Shown one piece after another: positions 42,914 through 42,933 of a stretch of 42,933 nt of DNA. The position numbers and the translations under genes were made by a program. Below the pieces are notes generated by a model. That model ran no database searches and was not told where the DNA came from. It saw only the letters and a program-made list of their open reading frames with translations. This DNA is from Phoronis australis (lineage: Eukaryota > Phoronida > Phoronidae), in the NCBI GenBank assembly GCA_002633005.1, contig NMRA01000424.1:329435-372367 (forward strand). The letters run 5' to 3'. Numbering within the stretch: the stretch's first letter is position 1; every line of letters begins with the position of its first letter.

Positions 42914-42933
42914 GTGCGGAACCGTTCCGCACA
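42914..42933. repeat. Palindrome at the right edge
   Basis: TGCGGAACCGTTCCGCA flanked by G and CA; same motif as the cluster at 42463-42510. It suggests that another repeat copy begins here. Confidence 0.75.

Larger units (their letters stand above)
39731..42933 (+). other. Intron 3 or downstream DNA of the Tc1/mariner-type gene
   Basis: No exon with a phase-0 entry and transposase-like content was found. Frames at 41105-41392 and 41197-41427 (plus) are hydrophobic low-complexity stretches without motif. The region is dominated by the inverted repeats described separately. Confidence 0.5.

Overview
The window looks like intron-rich, repeat-rich nuclear DNA from an animal. The evidence is GT-AG introns of kilobase size, an extracellular MAM-domain gene, THAP and Tc1/mariner-type sequences, LINE and Penelope-like fragments, tRNA-derived SINEs, AT-rich intergenic DNA and ACATGT-type simple repeats. 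The mix fits a marine invertebrate (lancelet, hemichordate, mollusc or similar), but the sequence alone does not fix the taxon. Almost no long open reading frame here is a real gene. The real coding signal sits in short exons that become convincing only when splice sites, phase and domain pattern are read together.

Left part (about 1-12.5 kb), minus strand: an extracellular protein gene. Four exons (8910-8822, 6925-6799, 2392-2214, 1694-1524) join in phase into one complete MAM domain and the start of a second. The gene runs off the left edge or continues in exons I could not identify. A signal-peptide exon (12470-12321) lies upstream on the same strand and may be its first exon, though no continuous path joins the two. 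The long introns hold a tandem repeat of about 340 bp, a Penelope-like fragment, a decayed THAP-domain element between inverted 18-bp ends, a tRNA-derived SINE and a foldback hairpin.

Middle part (about 12.5-34 kb): mostly mobile-element debris. It holds a second SINE, a 1.5-kb block of diverged repeats, a 5'-truncated LINE on plus (about 16.1-18.1 kb) and a decayed LINE on minus (about 25.6-22.9 kb). The minus LINE is split by a 1,012-bp DNA transposon with perfect 25-bp terminal inverted repeats. Next to it are a Penelope-like reverse transcriptase scrap and a 38-bp palindrome. A 72-bp duplication around the single N at 31291 looks like an assembly join and sits on the edge of a possible minus-strand exon.

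Right part (34.1-42.9 kb), plus strand: the most interesting locus. Three short exons (34115-34234, 37817-37887, 39538-39730) splice in perfect phase into 128 residues. They resemble the two helix-turn-helix DNA-binding units and GRP linker of a Tc1/mariner-type transposase, yet are spread over 5.6 kb with canonical introns and no disabling mutation. That is what a transposase-derived host gene would look like. Any catalytic domain would lie beyond the window. Downstream is a pair of roughly 0.5-kb inverted repeats rich in the palindrome GCGGAACNGTTCCGC, reaching the right edge.
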